Source: Streptomyces sp. Root1304 (lineage in GTDB: Bacteria > Actinomycetota > Actinomycetes > Streptomycetales > Streptomycetaceae). From it: DNA of 64,000 bases. Of this stretch, positions 41,198 to 51,132 are shown in pieces. Each line of letters begins with the position of its first letter. Positions within the stretch are counted from its first letter, which is position 1. The position numbers and the translations under genes were made by a program. A model generated the notes under the pieces. That model worked only from the letters and a program-made list of their open reading frames with translations. It did not search any database and was not told the origin of the DNA. The DNA is taken from NCBI RefSeq assembly GCF_001426405.1, contig NZ_LMEP01000001.1:854691-918690 (forward strand), read 5' to 3'.

Positions 41198-41238
41198 GGC
41201 CTGACGGGGCCCACCTGGGAAGGCCTCCCTCCGGACCC

Positions 41239-41281
41239 GTAGGGGGCCGAGGGGACCCCTACGGACCCCTCGGGCCCCTAC
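41239..41281. terminator. Convergent hairpin terminator
   Basis: Complementary arms at 41239-41254 and 41266-41281 form a GC-rich stem between the solute-binding-like gene and the minus-strand KamA-like gene; it runs into the stop codon of the latter. Confidence 0.65.
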
Positions 41282-42492
41282 GGGCTCAACCCCGTCACGT
41301 CCTCCACCGTCAGCGGCTCCCCCGGGATCAGGGTCCGGTCCCCGGGCCCGTACGGGACGAGTTCGTCCCACCACCGGGCCCTCGGGTCGTACCGGGCGTG
41401 CGCGACCCTCCCCGTGAGGGCCGGGTCGCGGCTCCACAGCGCGCGGAGGGCGAACGCCGGGCCCTGGTCGAGGTGCGCGATCCCGTCGACGGCGAGCGTG
41501 CCCAGTGCCGTGGACATCACGGGGCCGCACGCGGGGCGGGCGAGTTCCGGCACCTGCCGCGCCGCCGCCGTGCAGACCTCCAGGGTCCGGGCGAGCGGCA
41601 GCCCGAAGTAGCGGCGCGGGCCCGTGCCGCGTACGGCGGAGAGGGAGTACGGGAAGAGGCCGAGTTCGAGCTGTTCCCGCCACATCCGGGCCCAGGTGTC
41701 CGCGTCGTCGTTGACGTGCCGGAGCACGGGGGCGCGGGTGCGCAGGATGGCTCCGGTGGCCCGCAGCCGGCGCAGGGCGCGGCGGGCCGCTTCGGGCCGG
41801 AGTTCCCGGGGGTGGGTGACGTGCAGCATCAGGGCGAGGTGCCGCCCGGAGTCGACGATCCGCTCGAAGAGGCGGAGCAGGTCGTCGGCGTCGGGGGCGT
41901 CCAGGAACCGCGCGGGCGAGAACGACACGGCCCTCGTGCCGATGCGGACGGTGTGCACGCGGGGCTGGTCGAGGAGCGGGGTGAGGCACGCGTCGAGGAG
42001 GGCGGTACGCGTGAGCAGCGGGTCGCAGGGGCCGACCGGGTCCCAGAGGTCCGGGGGATCGTACGGGTCGCAGGGGTCGGGGTCGTACGGGTCGTACGGG
42101 TCGCCCGCGCGACCCCCGCCACCCGCGCCTCCCCCGTCGCCCGTACGCGCGCCGTCGCCCGTACGCGATCCGCCGCCCCAGCCGCCCGAATGCCGCGACA
42201 GCCGTTCCCTGATGCCGTCGACGACCAGGCGCGACCGGTCCCTGTCCCCGGTCCGCAGGGTGTGTTCGACGGCCGCGAAGTCGGCGGGGTCGAGCATGTC
42301 CCGGTGGGGCATGACCAGGCGGTAGAGGGGGTCGTCCGGGGCACGGGACCAGTCGATGAGTTCGTCGGCGACGTGGGCGCTGACCCGGAAGGGCAGGACG
42401 CTGCCGACGACGTCGGCGTCGTGGGCGAGTGCGGGCTGGCCGGTGCGGTCGGCGATGAGCCGGCCGAGGCGGCGGCCGGTGAAGACGCTCAC
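41278..42492 (-). CDS. Lysine-2,3-aminomutase-like (KamA) protein lacking the radical-SAM motif
   Basis: A protein of about 404 residues clearly related to KamA enzymes: DDPLYRLVMPHRDML, CDPLLTRTALLDACLTPLL, VHTVRIGTRAVSFSPARF, LMLHVTHPRELRPEAARRAL, and VLRHVNDDADTWARMW align with known KamA blocks. The CxxxCxxC motif that binds the [4Fe-4S] cluster is missing. In its place is a Gly-rich stretch then Asp-Pro-Tyr repeats (DPYDPYDPDPCDPYDPPD). The PLP lysine region near the end (PVMSTALGTLAVDG) also lacks the expected Lys. It should not be an active aminomutase. The GTG start at 42492 is uncertain; upstream Arg/Pro-rich codons look non-coding. Confidence 0.75.
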   Translation of the reverse strand: MSVFTGRRLGRLIADRTGQPALAHDADVVGSVLPFRVSAHVADELIDWSRAPDDPLYRLVMPHRDMLDPADFAAVEHTLRTGDRDRSRLVVDGIRERLSRHSGGWGGGSRTGDGARTGDGGGAGGGGRAGDPYDPYDPDPCDPYDPPDLWDPVGPCDPLLTRTALLDACLTPLLDQPRVHTVRIGTRAVSFSPARFLDAPDADDLLRLFERIVDSGRHLALMLHVTHPRELRPEAARRALRRLRATGAILRTRAPVLRHVNDDADTWARMWREQLELGLFPYSLSAVRGTGPRRYFGLPLARTLEVCTAAARQVPELARPACGPVMSTALGTLAVDGIAHLDQGPAFALRALWSRDPALTGRVAHARYDPRARWWDELVPYGPGDRTLIPGEPLTVEDVTGLSP

Positions 42493-43113
42493 GCGCGGCC
42501 TGCGCGTACGGCCCCGACCCCGGCCCCAGCCCCGGCCCCAACATCGCTTCTCTGCGCGGTCGTTCCCTGCACGTCGTTCCCTCCCCGGAGGCAAGTGCCT
42601 CGCGCCTCTCGGACGATGGTGTCGATGATGGGGAGCGGGGCGCGGGCCGCCAACGGGACTAGCGGGGGCCGGTGTCGGCGGCAACGGGGGAGTCCGGCCA
42701 AACGCCCGGGGCATGTACCGGACGGGATTTCACACCGCCAGACGGGCCGGGGAGCGGGTCCGGGCGGTAAGTCCGTTACGTACCAGCGGGATTCAGGCCA
42801 ATGCGCACATCCGGGGCATCTGTCAGATTGGCGCCTTTCCTTCACCTCACGCCCGCCCGCCGACCACCCTCCGGCCCACCTCCCCGACCCCCCTGAAAAC
42901 CCACCCCGGCGCCCCCCGCACACCCCCCTCCCCGACCCTGAGGGCACCCCTACGAGGCCTCCCGTACGGGTTGCACCCCCGCACCCGCACCCCCTCCCCG
43001 TACGCGGCCCACGCCCCGCACAGCCCCTCCCCGCCCACCCTCAACACCCGTCCTGACCTGGGCTTTTACCCTCACTCCCCCTACCCTGGAGACAACTCGG
43101 AGGGGAGATCTTC
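42493..43113. other. Divergent intergenic region with a strongly C-rich plus strand
   Basis: About 620 bases with no convincing gene. From about 42840 to 43080 the plus strand is extremely C-rich with few G, including many runs of four or more C. The right end holds the ribosome site of the next gene (ggagggga). I see no promoter with confidence. Confidence 0.45.
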
Positions 43114-43890
43114 TTGGATCTGAACAACCGTGACATCCGCACGGTCGACGACGTCCTGCGCCTGCTCGACGGGCTCTTCGCGCCCGACGCCGACCGGTGG
43201 ACGGAGGGCGGGTCGGACTGGTGGGACGGCTTCTACGCCGACCGGGACAAGCCCGTCCCGTTCTTCGTCACGAAGCCGGACGAGAGCCTGGTGTCGTACG
43301 TCGAGCGGGGCCTCCTGCCGACCGCCGACGCCGCCTCCCCGGGCACGCCCACCACGCGTCGCCGGGCCCTCGACCTCGGCTGCGGTCCCGGCCGGAACAC
43401 CCTCTACCTCGCCTCGCTCGGATACGAGGTGGACGCCGTCGACCTCTCCCCCACCGCGATCGGCTGGGCCGGGGAGCGGGCCCGGGAGGCCGGGGCGACG
43501 GGCGTCCGGTTCGTACGCGGCGACGCCTTCACGTCGGCCGCCCTGGACGGCCCGTACGACCTGATCCACGACTCCGGCTGCTTCCACCACCTGCCGCCGC
43601 ACCGCCGGGTCAGCTACCTCGCCCTCCTGGAGCGCGTCCTCGCGCCCGGCGGCCACCTCTCCATGACCGCGTTCGCGGCCGGGGACGGCGGGATGGGCTC
43701 GGAGGTCCCGGACGCGGAGCTCTACCGGCGGGGAAGCCTCGAAGGCGGACTCGCGTACACGGACGCGTCCCTGCGCGCGCTGTTCGCGGACCTGACGGAG
43801 ATCGAGGTCCGCCGCATGCGCGACGAACCCGCCGACTCCCCCGCCTTCGGCGAATCCTTCCTCTGGACGGCCCTCTTCCGCCGCGCCTGA
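43114..43890 (+). CDS. Class I SAM-dependent methyltransferase with TTG start
   Basis: A 258-residue methyltransferase. WWDGFYADRDKPVPFF opens a pattern seen in thiopurine/tellurite-like and small-molecule methyltransferases; motif I is ALDLGCGPGRNTLYLA (about residues 86-101), then VDAVDLSPTAIGWA and IHDSGCFHHLPP. The start is TTG at 43114, supported by a strong ggagggga site at proper spacing and the absence of a nearby alternative. The substrate is unknown; it stands alone. Confidence 0.85.
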   Translation: MDLNNRDIRTVDDVLRLLDGLFAPDADRWTEGGSDWWDGFYADRDKPVPFFVTKPDESLVSYVERGLLPTADAASPGTPTTRRRALDLGCGPGRNTLYLASLGYEVDAVDLSPTAIGWAGERAREAGATGVRFVRGDAFTSAALDGPYDLIHDSGCFHHLPPHRRVSYLALLERVLAPGGHLSMTAFAAGDGGMGSEVPDAELYRRGSLEGGLAYTDASLRALFADLTEIEVRRMRDEPADSPAFGESFLWTALFRRA

Positions 43891-44014
43891 CGACCGACGC
43901 GCCGCGTCACCGCCGCCCGGGCAATGCGGTGGTGGCACGGCGCGCACGCGAGCCGATCGCGCAGGCCCTCCTCCACCCGTAAGGGCAGGGCCGGCTCCCC
44001 CGGGAGCCCGTCCC

Positions 44015-44485
44015 TCACATCGACCTCAGGTGCTCCGCCAGCCGGTCGTACTGTTCGCGTACCCCCGCCTCCATCCCCGCCGCCAGGGCCTGGTCGCGGA
44101 TCTCGTTCGAGGGCCAGAAGGACGTGCTGGTCAGGGCCGTGCCGCCGTCCGGGGTCGCGTCGAAGGTGAGGGTGACGCGGACCGGGTCGGCGTCCGGCAT
44201 CTGTTCGAAGACCTCGGTGTAGTCGAGGCGTTCGACCGGGACGACGTCCTCGTACGTCCCGGAGAAGACGAACTCCTGGCCGTCGGGGGCGGTCTGCCCC
44301 CAGCGCCACGCGCCACCGACCCTGAGATCGATGTCGACGACCGTCGTGGTCAGCGCGGACACCCCGTACCACTCCCGTACGTGCTCCGGGCCCGTCCACG
44401 CCTCCCACACCCGGGCCGGTGGGGCGTCGAACGTACGGGTCACGACCAGCTCGCGGTCGGTCGGCGTCGTCAGGAGGGTGACCAT
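44015..44485 (-). CDS. AHSA1/SRPBCC domain protein
   Basis: A 156-residue START-like fold protein (activator of Hsp90 ATPase homologue 1 type). VTRTFDAPPARVWEAWTGPEHVREW is the usual opening, with GGAWRWG and FSGTYEDVVPVERL following. These proteins bind hydrophobic ligands; the role is unknown. The start at 44485 has a gaggaagg ribosome site; the very long frame upstream is the antisense of secreted-protein genes. Confidence 0.88.
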   Translation of the reverse strand: MVTLLTTPTDRELVVTRTFDAPPARVWEAWTGPEHVREWYGVSALTTTVVDIDLRVGGAWRWGQTAPDGQEFVFSGTYEDVVPVERLDYTEVFEQMPDADPVRVTLTFDATPDGGTALTSTSFWPSNEIRDQALAAGMEAGVREQYDRLAEHLRSM

Positions 44486-44613
44486 GGCCCGTTCCCTTCC
44501 TCGTTCCGGCCGTCCGTGCGTCCGGCCGCACGCGCGTCCACCGCCGTACGGGAATCCGGCCGTGAACCAATCCAGCCATTCCAGGATCACCCCGGCGCTC
44601 CCGGTAAACCAAG

Positions 44614-44625
44614 TGAACATGTTCA
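44614..44625. promoter_or_regulatory. Perfect TGAACATGTTCA palindrome in a divergent promoter region
   Basis: A 12-bp perfect palindrome about 80 bases upstream of the secreted-protein gene and 130 bases from the AHSA1-type gene. Its size fits a dimeric repressor site. Confidence 0.45.
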
Positions 44626-44704
44626 ACAGGTCAGCGCTACAGTGCTGCCACGCGGCCGCCTCGATCACGGCGACGCCGCCATCACGACCTGTGGGGGGTC
44701 CCCT

Positions 44705-46378
44705 TTGCCGCGCTCTACGCGCAGGCTTCCGCACGCCCTCGTGCGTGCAGCAGCCGTTTTCGCTCTCTCGGCGGGCGTCATCGTGCCCGCCGTCATCCAC
44801 GCCCCTGCCGCTCACGCGGACTGGACGTCCGTCCAGGGCACCACCGAGGACGACGGCCGCTACACCGTCACCCTCCCGAACAACGCGCTCTGGGTGAAGG
44901 TCAGCGTCCTGGCCTCCGCCGACGCCGACGCCCCGGTCCTCGCCTCCACGGAGGAGGTGATCCCGAAGGGCAGCTGGGTGACGACCAAGGCGCCGGTCAC
45001 CCTCCCCGCGGGCACCGCCCTGGGGGACTACCCGGTCAGGGTCGACTACCGGCTCTCCGGCGAGACCACCAAGCAGTGGACGGGCACCTACGGGCACCGC
45101 ACGCACGTCGGCGTCGGGAAGCTGGCGTTCGACCGCGCCTCGACCGACTGGGACAACCGCAGGGCCGTGCTCACCGGCACCACCACCCTGTGGAACCCGG
45201 CCACCGGTGAGCGCACCGCCGCCCCCGAGGGCACCAAGGTGCTGGTCACCCTGCCCATCGACAACAACGGCTCCTCCCGGACGCTCAGCGCGGTCGCCGT
45301 CGCCGGCGCCGACGGCAGCTTCGCGCTGCCGGTCACGCCTAACGGAAGCATCCAGGGGGCCACGGCCCGGATCGTCGAGCCGGCGCCCGGCCTCGACCCG
45401 GACGACACCGTCCCGGTGCCGTACCTGCCCGCGGACGCGACCCTGAAGTACCGGATCACCTCGGACGTGAGCAAGTTCCGCGTCCTCGCCTCGACCGACG
45501 TCCGGGTCACCGGACGGGTGGAGCGGCTGACCCCGGCCGGCTGGAAGCCCTTCGCGGGCGTGCCCGTCGTCGCCACCGGCCTCCAGCCCGGCTACGACGC
45601 CGCCGCGGTGAACGTGCTCGGCGGGATCAACACCGCGGAGAACGGCACCTTCTCGTTCCTCGCGCGCCCGTACTACGTGACCGAGGCCGTCTACACCTCG
45701 CTGCGGCCCTCGCCGTACTTCGCGGGGTCGGTCCGCCCGTACGACAAGAACGACATCGCGGTCCCGCAGCAGTTCTCGTTCAGCCCGTACAAGATCACTC
45801 TCGACGCGTACGGCAAGGTCACCGCGACCGGCAGGCTCGCCAGCGGCGCCGCGCCGTACTGCGACAAGGTGCAGCCGGTCGTCCTCCAGTACTCCCGTGA
45901 CGGCGGGCGCACCTGGGGCACCCTGCGCTCCGGCGCGACCGACTTCTACTGCAACTACACCCTCTCCGCCTGGGGCTACACGGACGCCCGCTACCGGGTG
46001 GTCCACCCGGAGACGGACCAGCTCGTCGGCAAGGCCGCCGCCAACATCCGCCTCGCCCGCTACGAGACCCGCTTCTCCGCCTTCACCATCAGCCCCACCC
46101 GGCCCGTGGTGAACGGCAAGATGACGGTCTCCGGCACGGTGCAGCGCAAGGTCAGCGGGGTCTGGAAGCCGTACGCCGGCGCGAAGCTGACGCTGCTCTT
46201 CAAGCCCAAGGGCGACACCAACTGGTACTGGATCACCAAGAGCATCGTCACCAACACCAGCGGCAACTTCAGCTACCGCGCCACCGCCTACGAGGACGGC
46301 ACCTGGATCACGATCCTGCAGCCGCCGGCGGGCTACTTCTACAGCGAGACCACTGCGAGGTACATCGATGCGCGCTGA
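44705..46378 (+). CDS. Secreted protein with Ig-like beta-sandwich repeats, first of a pair
   Basis: A 557-residue secreted protein. The signal peptide MPRSTRRLPHALVRAAAVFALSAG ends near PAAHA, so the start is the TTG at 44705, which has a gggggg site. The mature part is all-beta with repeated Ig-like segments (VRVTGRVERLTPAGWKPFAGVPV; VSGTVQRKVSGVWKPYAG). No enzyme motif is seen. The stop overlaps the ATG of the next, distantly similar gene (46368-46378), so the two are translated together. It is probably a surface or matrix protein. Confidence 0.82.
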   Translation: MPRSTRRLPHALVRAAAVFALSAGVIVPAVIHAPAAHADWTSVQGTTEDDGRYTVTLPNNALWVKVSVLASADADAPVLASTEEVIPKGSWVTTKAPVTLPAGTALGDYPVRVDYRLSGETTKQWTGTYGHRTHVGVGKLAFDRASTDWDNRRAVLTGTTTLWNPATGERTAAPEGTKVLVTLPIDNNGSSRTLSAVAVAGADGSFALPVTPNGSIQGATARIVEPAPGLDPDDTVPVPYLPADATLKYRITSDVSKFRVLASTDVRVTGRVERLTPAGWKPFAGVPVVATGLQPGYDAAAVNVLGGINTAENGTFSFLARPYYVTEAVYTSLRPSPYFAGSVRPYDKNDIAVPQQFSFSPYKITLDAYGKVTATGRLASGAAPYCDKVQPVVLQYSRDGGRTWGTLRSGATDFYCNYTLSAWGYTDARYRVVHPETDQLVGKAAANIRLARYETRFSAFTISPTRPVVNGKMTVSGTVQRKVSGVWKPYAGAKLTLLFKPKGDTNWYWITKSIVTNTSGNFSYRATAYEDGTWITILQPPAGYFYSETTARYIDAR

Positions 46379-48065
46379 TCTCCGGCTCTCCCTGACCGCG
46401 GTGCTCACCGCCGCCGTCCTCTCCGCCGCCACCCTGCCCGCCCTCGCCGACGAGGCACCGGCCACGCCGACCCCGATCGGCATCGGCCCCGCCCTCACCG
46501 ACGACGCCCAGCGCGGCACGTTCCGGGTCGCGGCCTGGACCGACGCCCCGCAGGCCAAGGTCACCGCGGTGTCGGCCCGGGTCCGGCAGGGCGACACCGT
46601 CCTCGCCGAGATCCCCGCCCTGGCCCCGGGGAACCCCTGGGACTCGCAGACCGCGGGCCGCTTCCTGGTGCCGTCCGAGGCCGCGCTGCGCCTCACCGAG
46701 GACGGCGGGACCATCCCGGCCCTCGGTACGTACGCGATCGACGTCACGGCCACCGACTCGCTCGGCAACACCTTCACCCGCACCGACGCCGGCACGCTGG
46801 ACTTCCGGCTGCGGCCCCGGCTGGACACCTTCGGCGTCGGCACCCCCGCCTGGGACGACCGCAACGCCCGCCCGACGGGCACGCTCGTCGGCGTCCAGCC
46901 CGGCTCCGGGGACCTGGTGCCGCTGTCCGGCCGTACGGTCACCGTCGCGCCGACGGCCACGACGCCGGGCTCCGCCGTCACGGCGGTCACCGGCGACACC
47001 GGCGCGTTCACCGGCGGTCCGCTGCCGGTGGCCGACCGCTACGCCTCCTTCGAGGCCTCGTACTCCGAGGACAGCGCCGAGGTGCACGGCTCGGTCTCCG
47101 AGTACCGCCAGGTGTACGACGTGAAGGGCCGCGCGGTGCAGGTCACCGCCGTCGCCGACAAGAAGCGGGCGCTCAGCGGCGAGGCCGTCACCATCAGCGG
47201 CCGCGTCACCGACCCGGCCGCCGGGAACGCCCCGGTCGCGGACCAGGCGCTCATGGTGACCCTCGGGGAGTACACGTACAACGCCCCGTACGGCACGACC
47301 GTCCACACCGACGCCGACGGGCGCTTCTCCGCGCGTCTGATCGCCGCCTCGGGCCTCTCGGACTACGGGGACTACTGGACGGTGCGGTCCGCCGATCCGT
47401 ACCTGCGGTTCGACCAGGTCTCCGGTGCGGTCGCCGTGCCGTGGGAGACCCGTATCGACCTGCTGACCGGCGGGCTTTCCGCCGACGGCCGGGTCTCGGT
47501 GGGCGGCGTCTTCCGCCCCCGTTACGGGCTCGGCTCGCGCTCCTCCGTACCGGCCCAGTACCTCCAGCTGGAGCAGTCCGCCGACGGGAAGACCGGCTGG
47601 CGGAAGATCGCCGCCGCGGAGGCGTACGCCGGCTACTGGTCGACCTTCGGCCTCGCCGCGAACAGCAGCGGCGGCTACTTCCGCGTCCGGCACCTGACCA
47701 GCGACGCCTACGCGGAGTCCAGCAGCCGGGTGTTCCGGCTGGTCAGGACCCCGGTCCGGGTCGCCGGCATGAACTCCGGTCCCGAGCCGGTCCGCAAGGG
47801 CGCGTACGTCGCCACGACGGGCACGCTCCAGCACTACACGAGCGGCGCGTGGCGGGCGTTCGGGAACGTTCCCGTGGCCCTGCAGTTCCAGGCCAAGGGC
47901 ACGACGACCTGGCGTCAGGTCGCCACCGGCCGCTCGGCCGCCAACGGCTGGGTCTCGCTGAAGGCGAAGGCCTCCGTCGACGGCAGCTGGCGCATCCGGT
48001 ACTGGGGCGACTCCACGCACTTCCACTCGGCGGCCCCGTGGGCCGACTTCGTCGACGTGCGCTGA
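46368..48065 (+). CDS. Secreted protein with Ig-like beta-sandwich repeats, second of a pair
   Basis: A 565-residue secreted protein with the signal peptide MRADLRLSLTAVLTAAVLSAATLPALA. The all-beta mature part has segments such as VTISGRVTDPAAGNAPVADQ and TGTLQHYTSGAWRAFGNVPV, parallel to the previous gene. No cell-wall anchor or transmembrane tail is visible. The 11-base overlap with the upstream gene points to coupled synthesis and perhaps a two-part extracellular complex (inference). A strong terminator follows. Confidence 0.83.
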   Translation: MRADLRLSLTAVLTAAVLSAATLPALADEAPATPTPIGIGPALTDDAQRGTFRVAAWTDAPQAKVTAVSARVRQGDTVLAEIPALAPGNPWDSQTAGRFLVPSEAALRLTEDGGTIPALGTYAIDVTATDSLGNTFTRTDAGTLDFRLRPRLDTFGVGTPAWDDRNARPTGTLVGVQPGSGDLVPLSGRTVTVAPTATTPGSAVTAVTGDTGAFTGGPLPVADRYASFEASYSEDSAEVHGSVSEYRQVYDVKGRAVQVTAVADKKRALSGEAVTISGRVTDPAAGNAPVADQALMVTLGEYTYNAPYGTTVHTDADGRFSARLIAASGLSDYGDYWTVRSADPYLRFDQVSGAVAVPWETRIDLLTGGLSADGRVSVGGVFRPRYGLGSRSSVPAQYLQLEQSADGKTGWRKIAAAEAYAGYWSTFGLAANSSGGYFRVRHLTSDAYAESSSRVFRLVRTPVRVAGMNSGPEPVRKGAYVATTGTLQHYTSGAWRAFGNVPVALQFQAKGTTTWRQVATGRSAANGWVSLKAKASVDGSWRIRYWGDSTHFHSAAPWADFVDVR

Positions 48066-48107
48066 TCCCTTCCCCGTAGGGCCGCTACCTCAGGGCCCGT
48101 ACAACGC

Positions 48108-48145
48108 CCGAGGGCGGCACCCCCAGCAGGGGGTGCCGCCCTCGG
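48108..48145. terminator. Bidirectional hairpin terminator
   Basis: A 17-bp perfect stem (48108-48124 with 48129-48145), loop AGCA, between the converging secreted-protein and groEL2 genes. Confidence 0.88.
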
Positions 48146-48201
48146 TCCGTTCTTCTTCGCTCCGGCTCGCGCCTCGGCGACGAACCACCGATCCCGGAGG
48201 A

Positions 48202-50178
<1,977 letters not shown>

Positions 50179-50382
50179 TCAGACGGCGAGCTTGACCATG
50201 TCCGCCTGCGGACCCTTCTGGCCCTGCGAGATCTCGAACTCGACCCGCTGGCCCTCTTCGAGACTGCGGTAGCCATCCATCTGGATCGCGCTGTAGTGGA
50301 CGAAAACATCCGCACCACCGTCTACCGCGATGAAGCCGTAGCCCTTCTCCGCGTTGAACCACTTGACGGTGCCCTGAGCCAT
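50179..50382 (-). CDS. Cold-shock protein, CspA family
   Basis: A 67-residue single-stranded nucleic-acid binding protein. RNP1 KGYGFI and RNP2 VFVHYSAI are intact, and [17 protein letters not shown] is the family opening. These small proteins act as RNA chaperones. From memory, S. coelicolor also has a csp gene (SCO4295) next to groEL2. A gggag site precedes the ATG. Confidence 0.96.
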   Translation of the reverse strand: MAQGTVKWFNAEKGYGFIAVDGGADVFVHYSAIQMDGYRSLEEGQRVEFEISQGQKGPQADMVKLAV

Positions 50383-50473
50383 GCCTAACTCCCCTATTAC
50401 TGGCCCTTGCGCGGGACCCGCACTTCGCGGACCCGGGGTCAGACCCTGCGCCGGAACGCGTCGACCGCCGCTG

Positions 50474-50501
50474 AATGTATCTGCCCAACTGCCCTCTGCA
50501 A
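50474..50501 (-). promoter_or_regulatory. Candidate promoter of the cold-shock gene
   Basis: TTGCAG (50496-50501) and TACATT (50474-50479) on the minus strand, 16 bases apart, give a leader of about 85 bases. The rest of the gap up to the next terminator (50502-50715) is relatively AT-rich with no gene. Confidence 0.5.
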
Positions 50502-50715
50502 CAGGTCATTCGAGCGAGAATTCTGGGCGCGCCGGAAAGGTGAATTGGGGATAATCCCTGGAGTTCCGGGGCAAGTCGGGCCCGGCAAAACGCGCAGAAC
50601 GTACACAACGCGCAGGTACTTTGGCTGCTTCCTGACGCACGGCGACGCATTCTCATATGCGTCCGGCATGAGCAGCGGAGGGGGCTTCCCCAACTCTACC
50701 GCGCTCAACCATGCA

Positions 50716-50755
50716 GAATTGCCCCTTCCGCTTACAGGCGCGGAAGGGGCAATTC
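50716..50755. terminator. Hairpin terminator after the MoaD/CysO-like gene
   Basis: A 16-bp perfect stem (50716-50731 with 50740-50755) with an 8-base loop, just downstream of the sulfur-carrier gene stop. Confidence 0.88.
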
Positions 50756-50769
50756 GAGAGAGATGGGGA

Positions 50770-51048
50770 TCAGCAGCCGCCGGCGACGGCCGGAATGATC
50801 GAGACGCCCGCGCCGGCCGGGGTGGCCGTCTCCAGGCCCTGCTCGAAGCGCACGTCGTCGTCGTTCACGTAGACGTTGACGAAGCGGCGCAGCTTGCCCT
50901 GGTCGTCCAGGACGCGGGCGGCGATGCCCGTGTGGTTCTTCTCCAGGTCCGCGATGACCTCGGCGAGGGTCGTGCCCTCGGCCTGGACCTCGGACTGCCC
51001 GCCCGTGTAGGTGCGGAGGATGGTGGGGATGCGGACGTTCACGGCCAT
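50770..51048 (-). CDS. Ubiquitin-like sulfur carrier protein, MoaD/CysO type, ending GGC
   Basis: A 92-residue beta-grasp protein. MAVNVRIPTILRTYTGGQ and GVSIIPAVAGGC match CysO, the sulfur carrier of the CysO/CysM cysteine pathway in mycobacteria. Active carriers need a free Gly-Gly end, but this one encodes one extra Cys after it, so processing by a JAMM/Mec-type protease is expected, as known for some relatives. It lies 84 bases after thrC and is probably co-transcribed with it; no cysM or mec gene is in the window. Confidence 0.87.
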   Translation of the reverse strand: MAVNVRIPTILRTYTGGQSEVQAEGTTLAEVIADLEKNHTGIAARVLDDQGKLRRFVNVYVNDDDVRFEQGLETATPAGAGVSIIPAVAGGC

Positions 51049-51132
51049 GTCTTCGAAACCTTTCAGTGGGCCAGGAAAGCGGGCCGGTCCGGAGCGGACC
51101 GGCTCAGGCGGGCCGGCCCTGAGCGGGCCGGC

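Noticed and set aside
42713..43123. Short plus-strand open frame in the C-rich region
   Set aside because: Pro/Thr-rich composition reflects the C-rich DNA, and it overlaps the ribosome site of the next gene.
44015..47011. A 998-codon minus-strand open frame
   Set aside because: Only the AHSA1-type end is real; the remainder is antisense to two secreted-protein genes.
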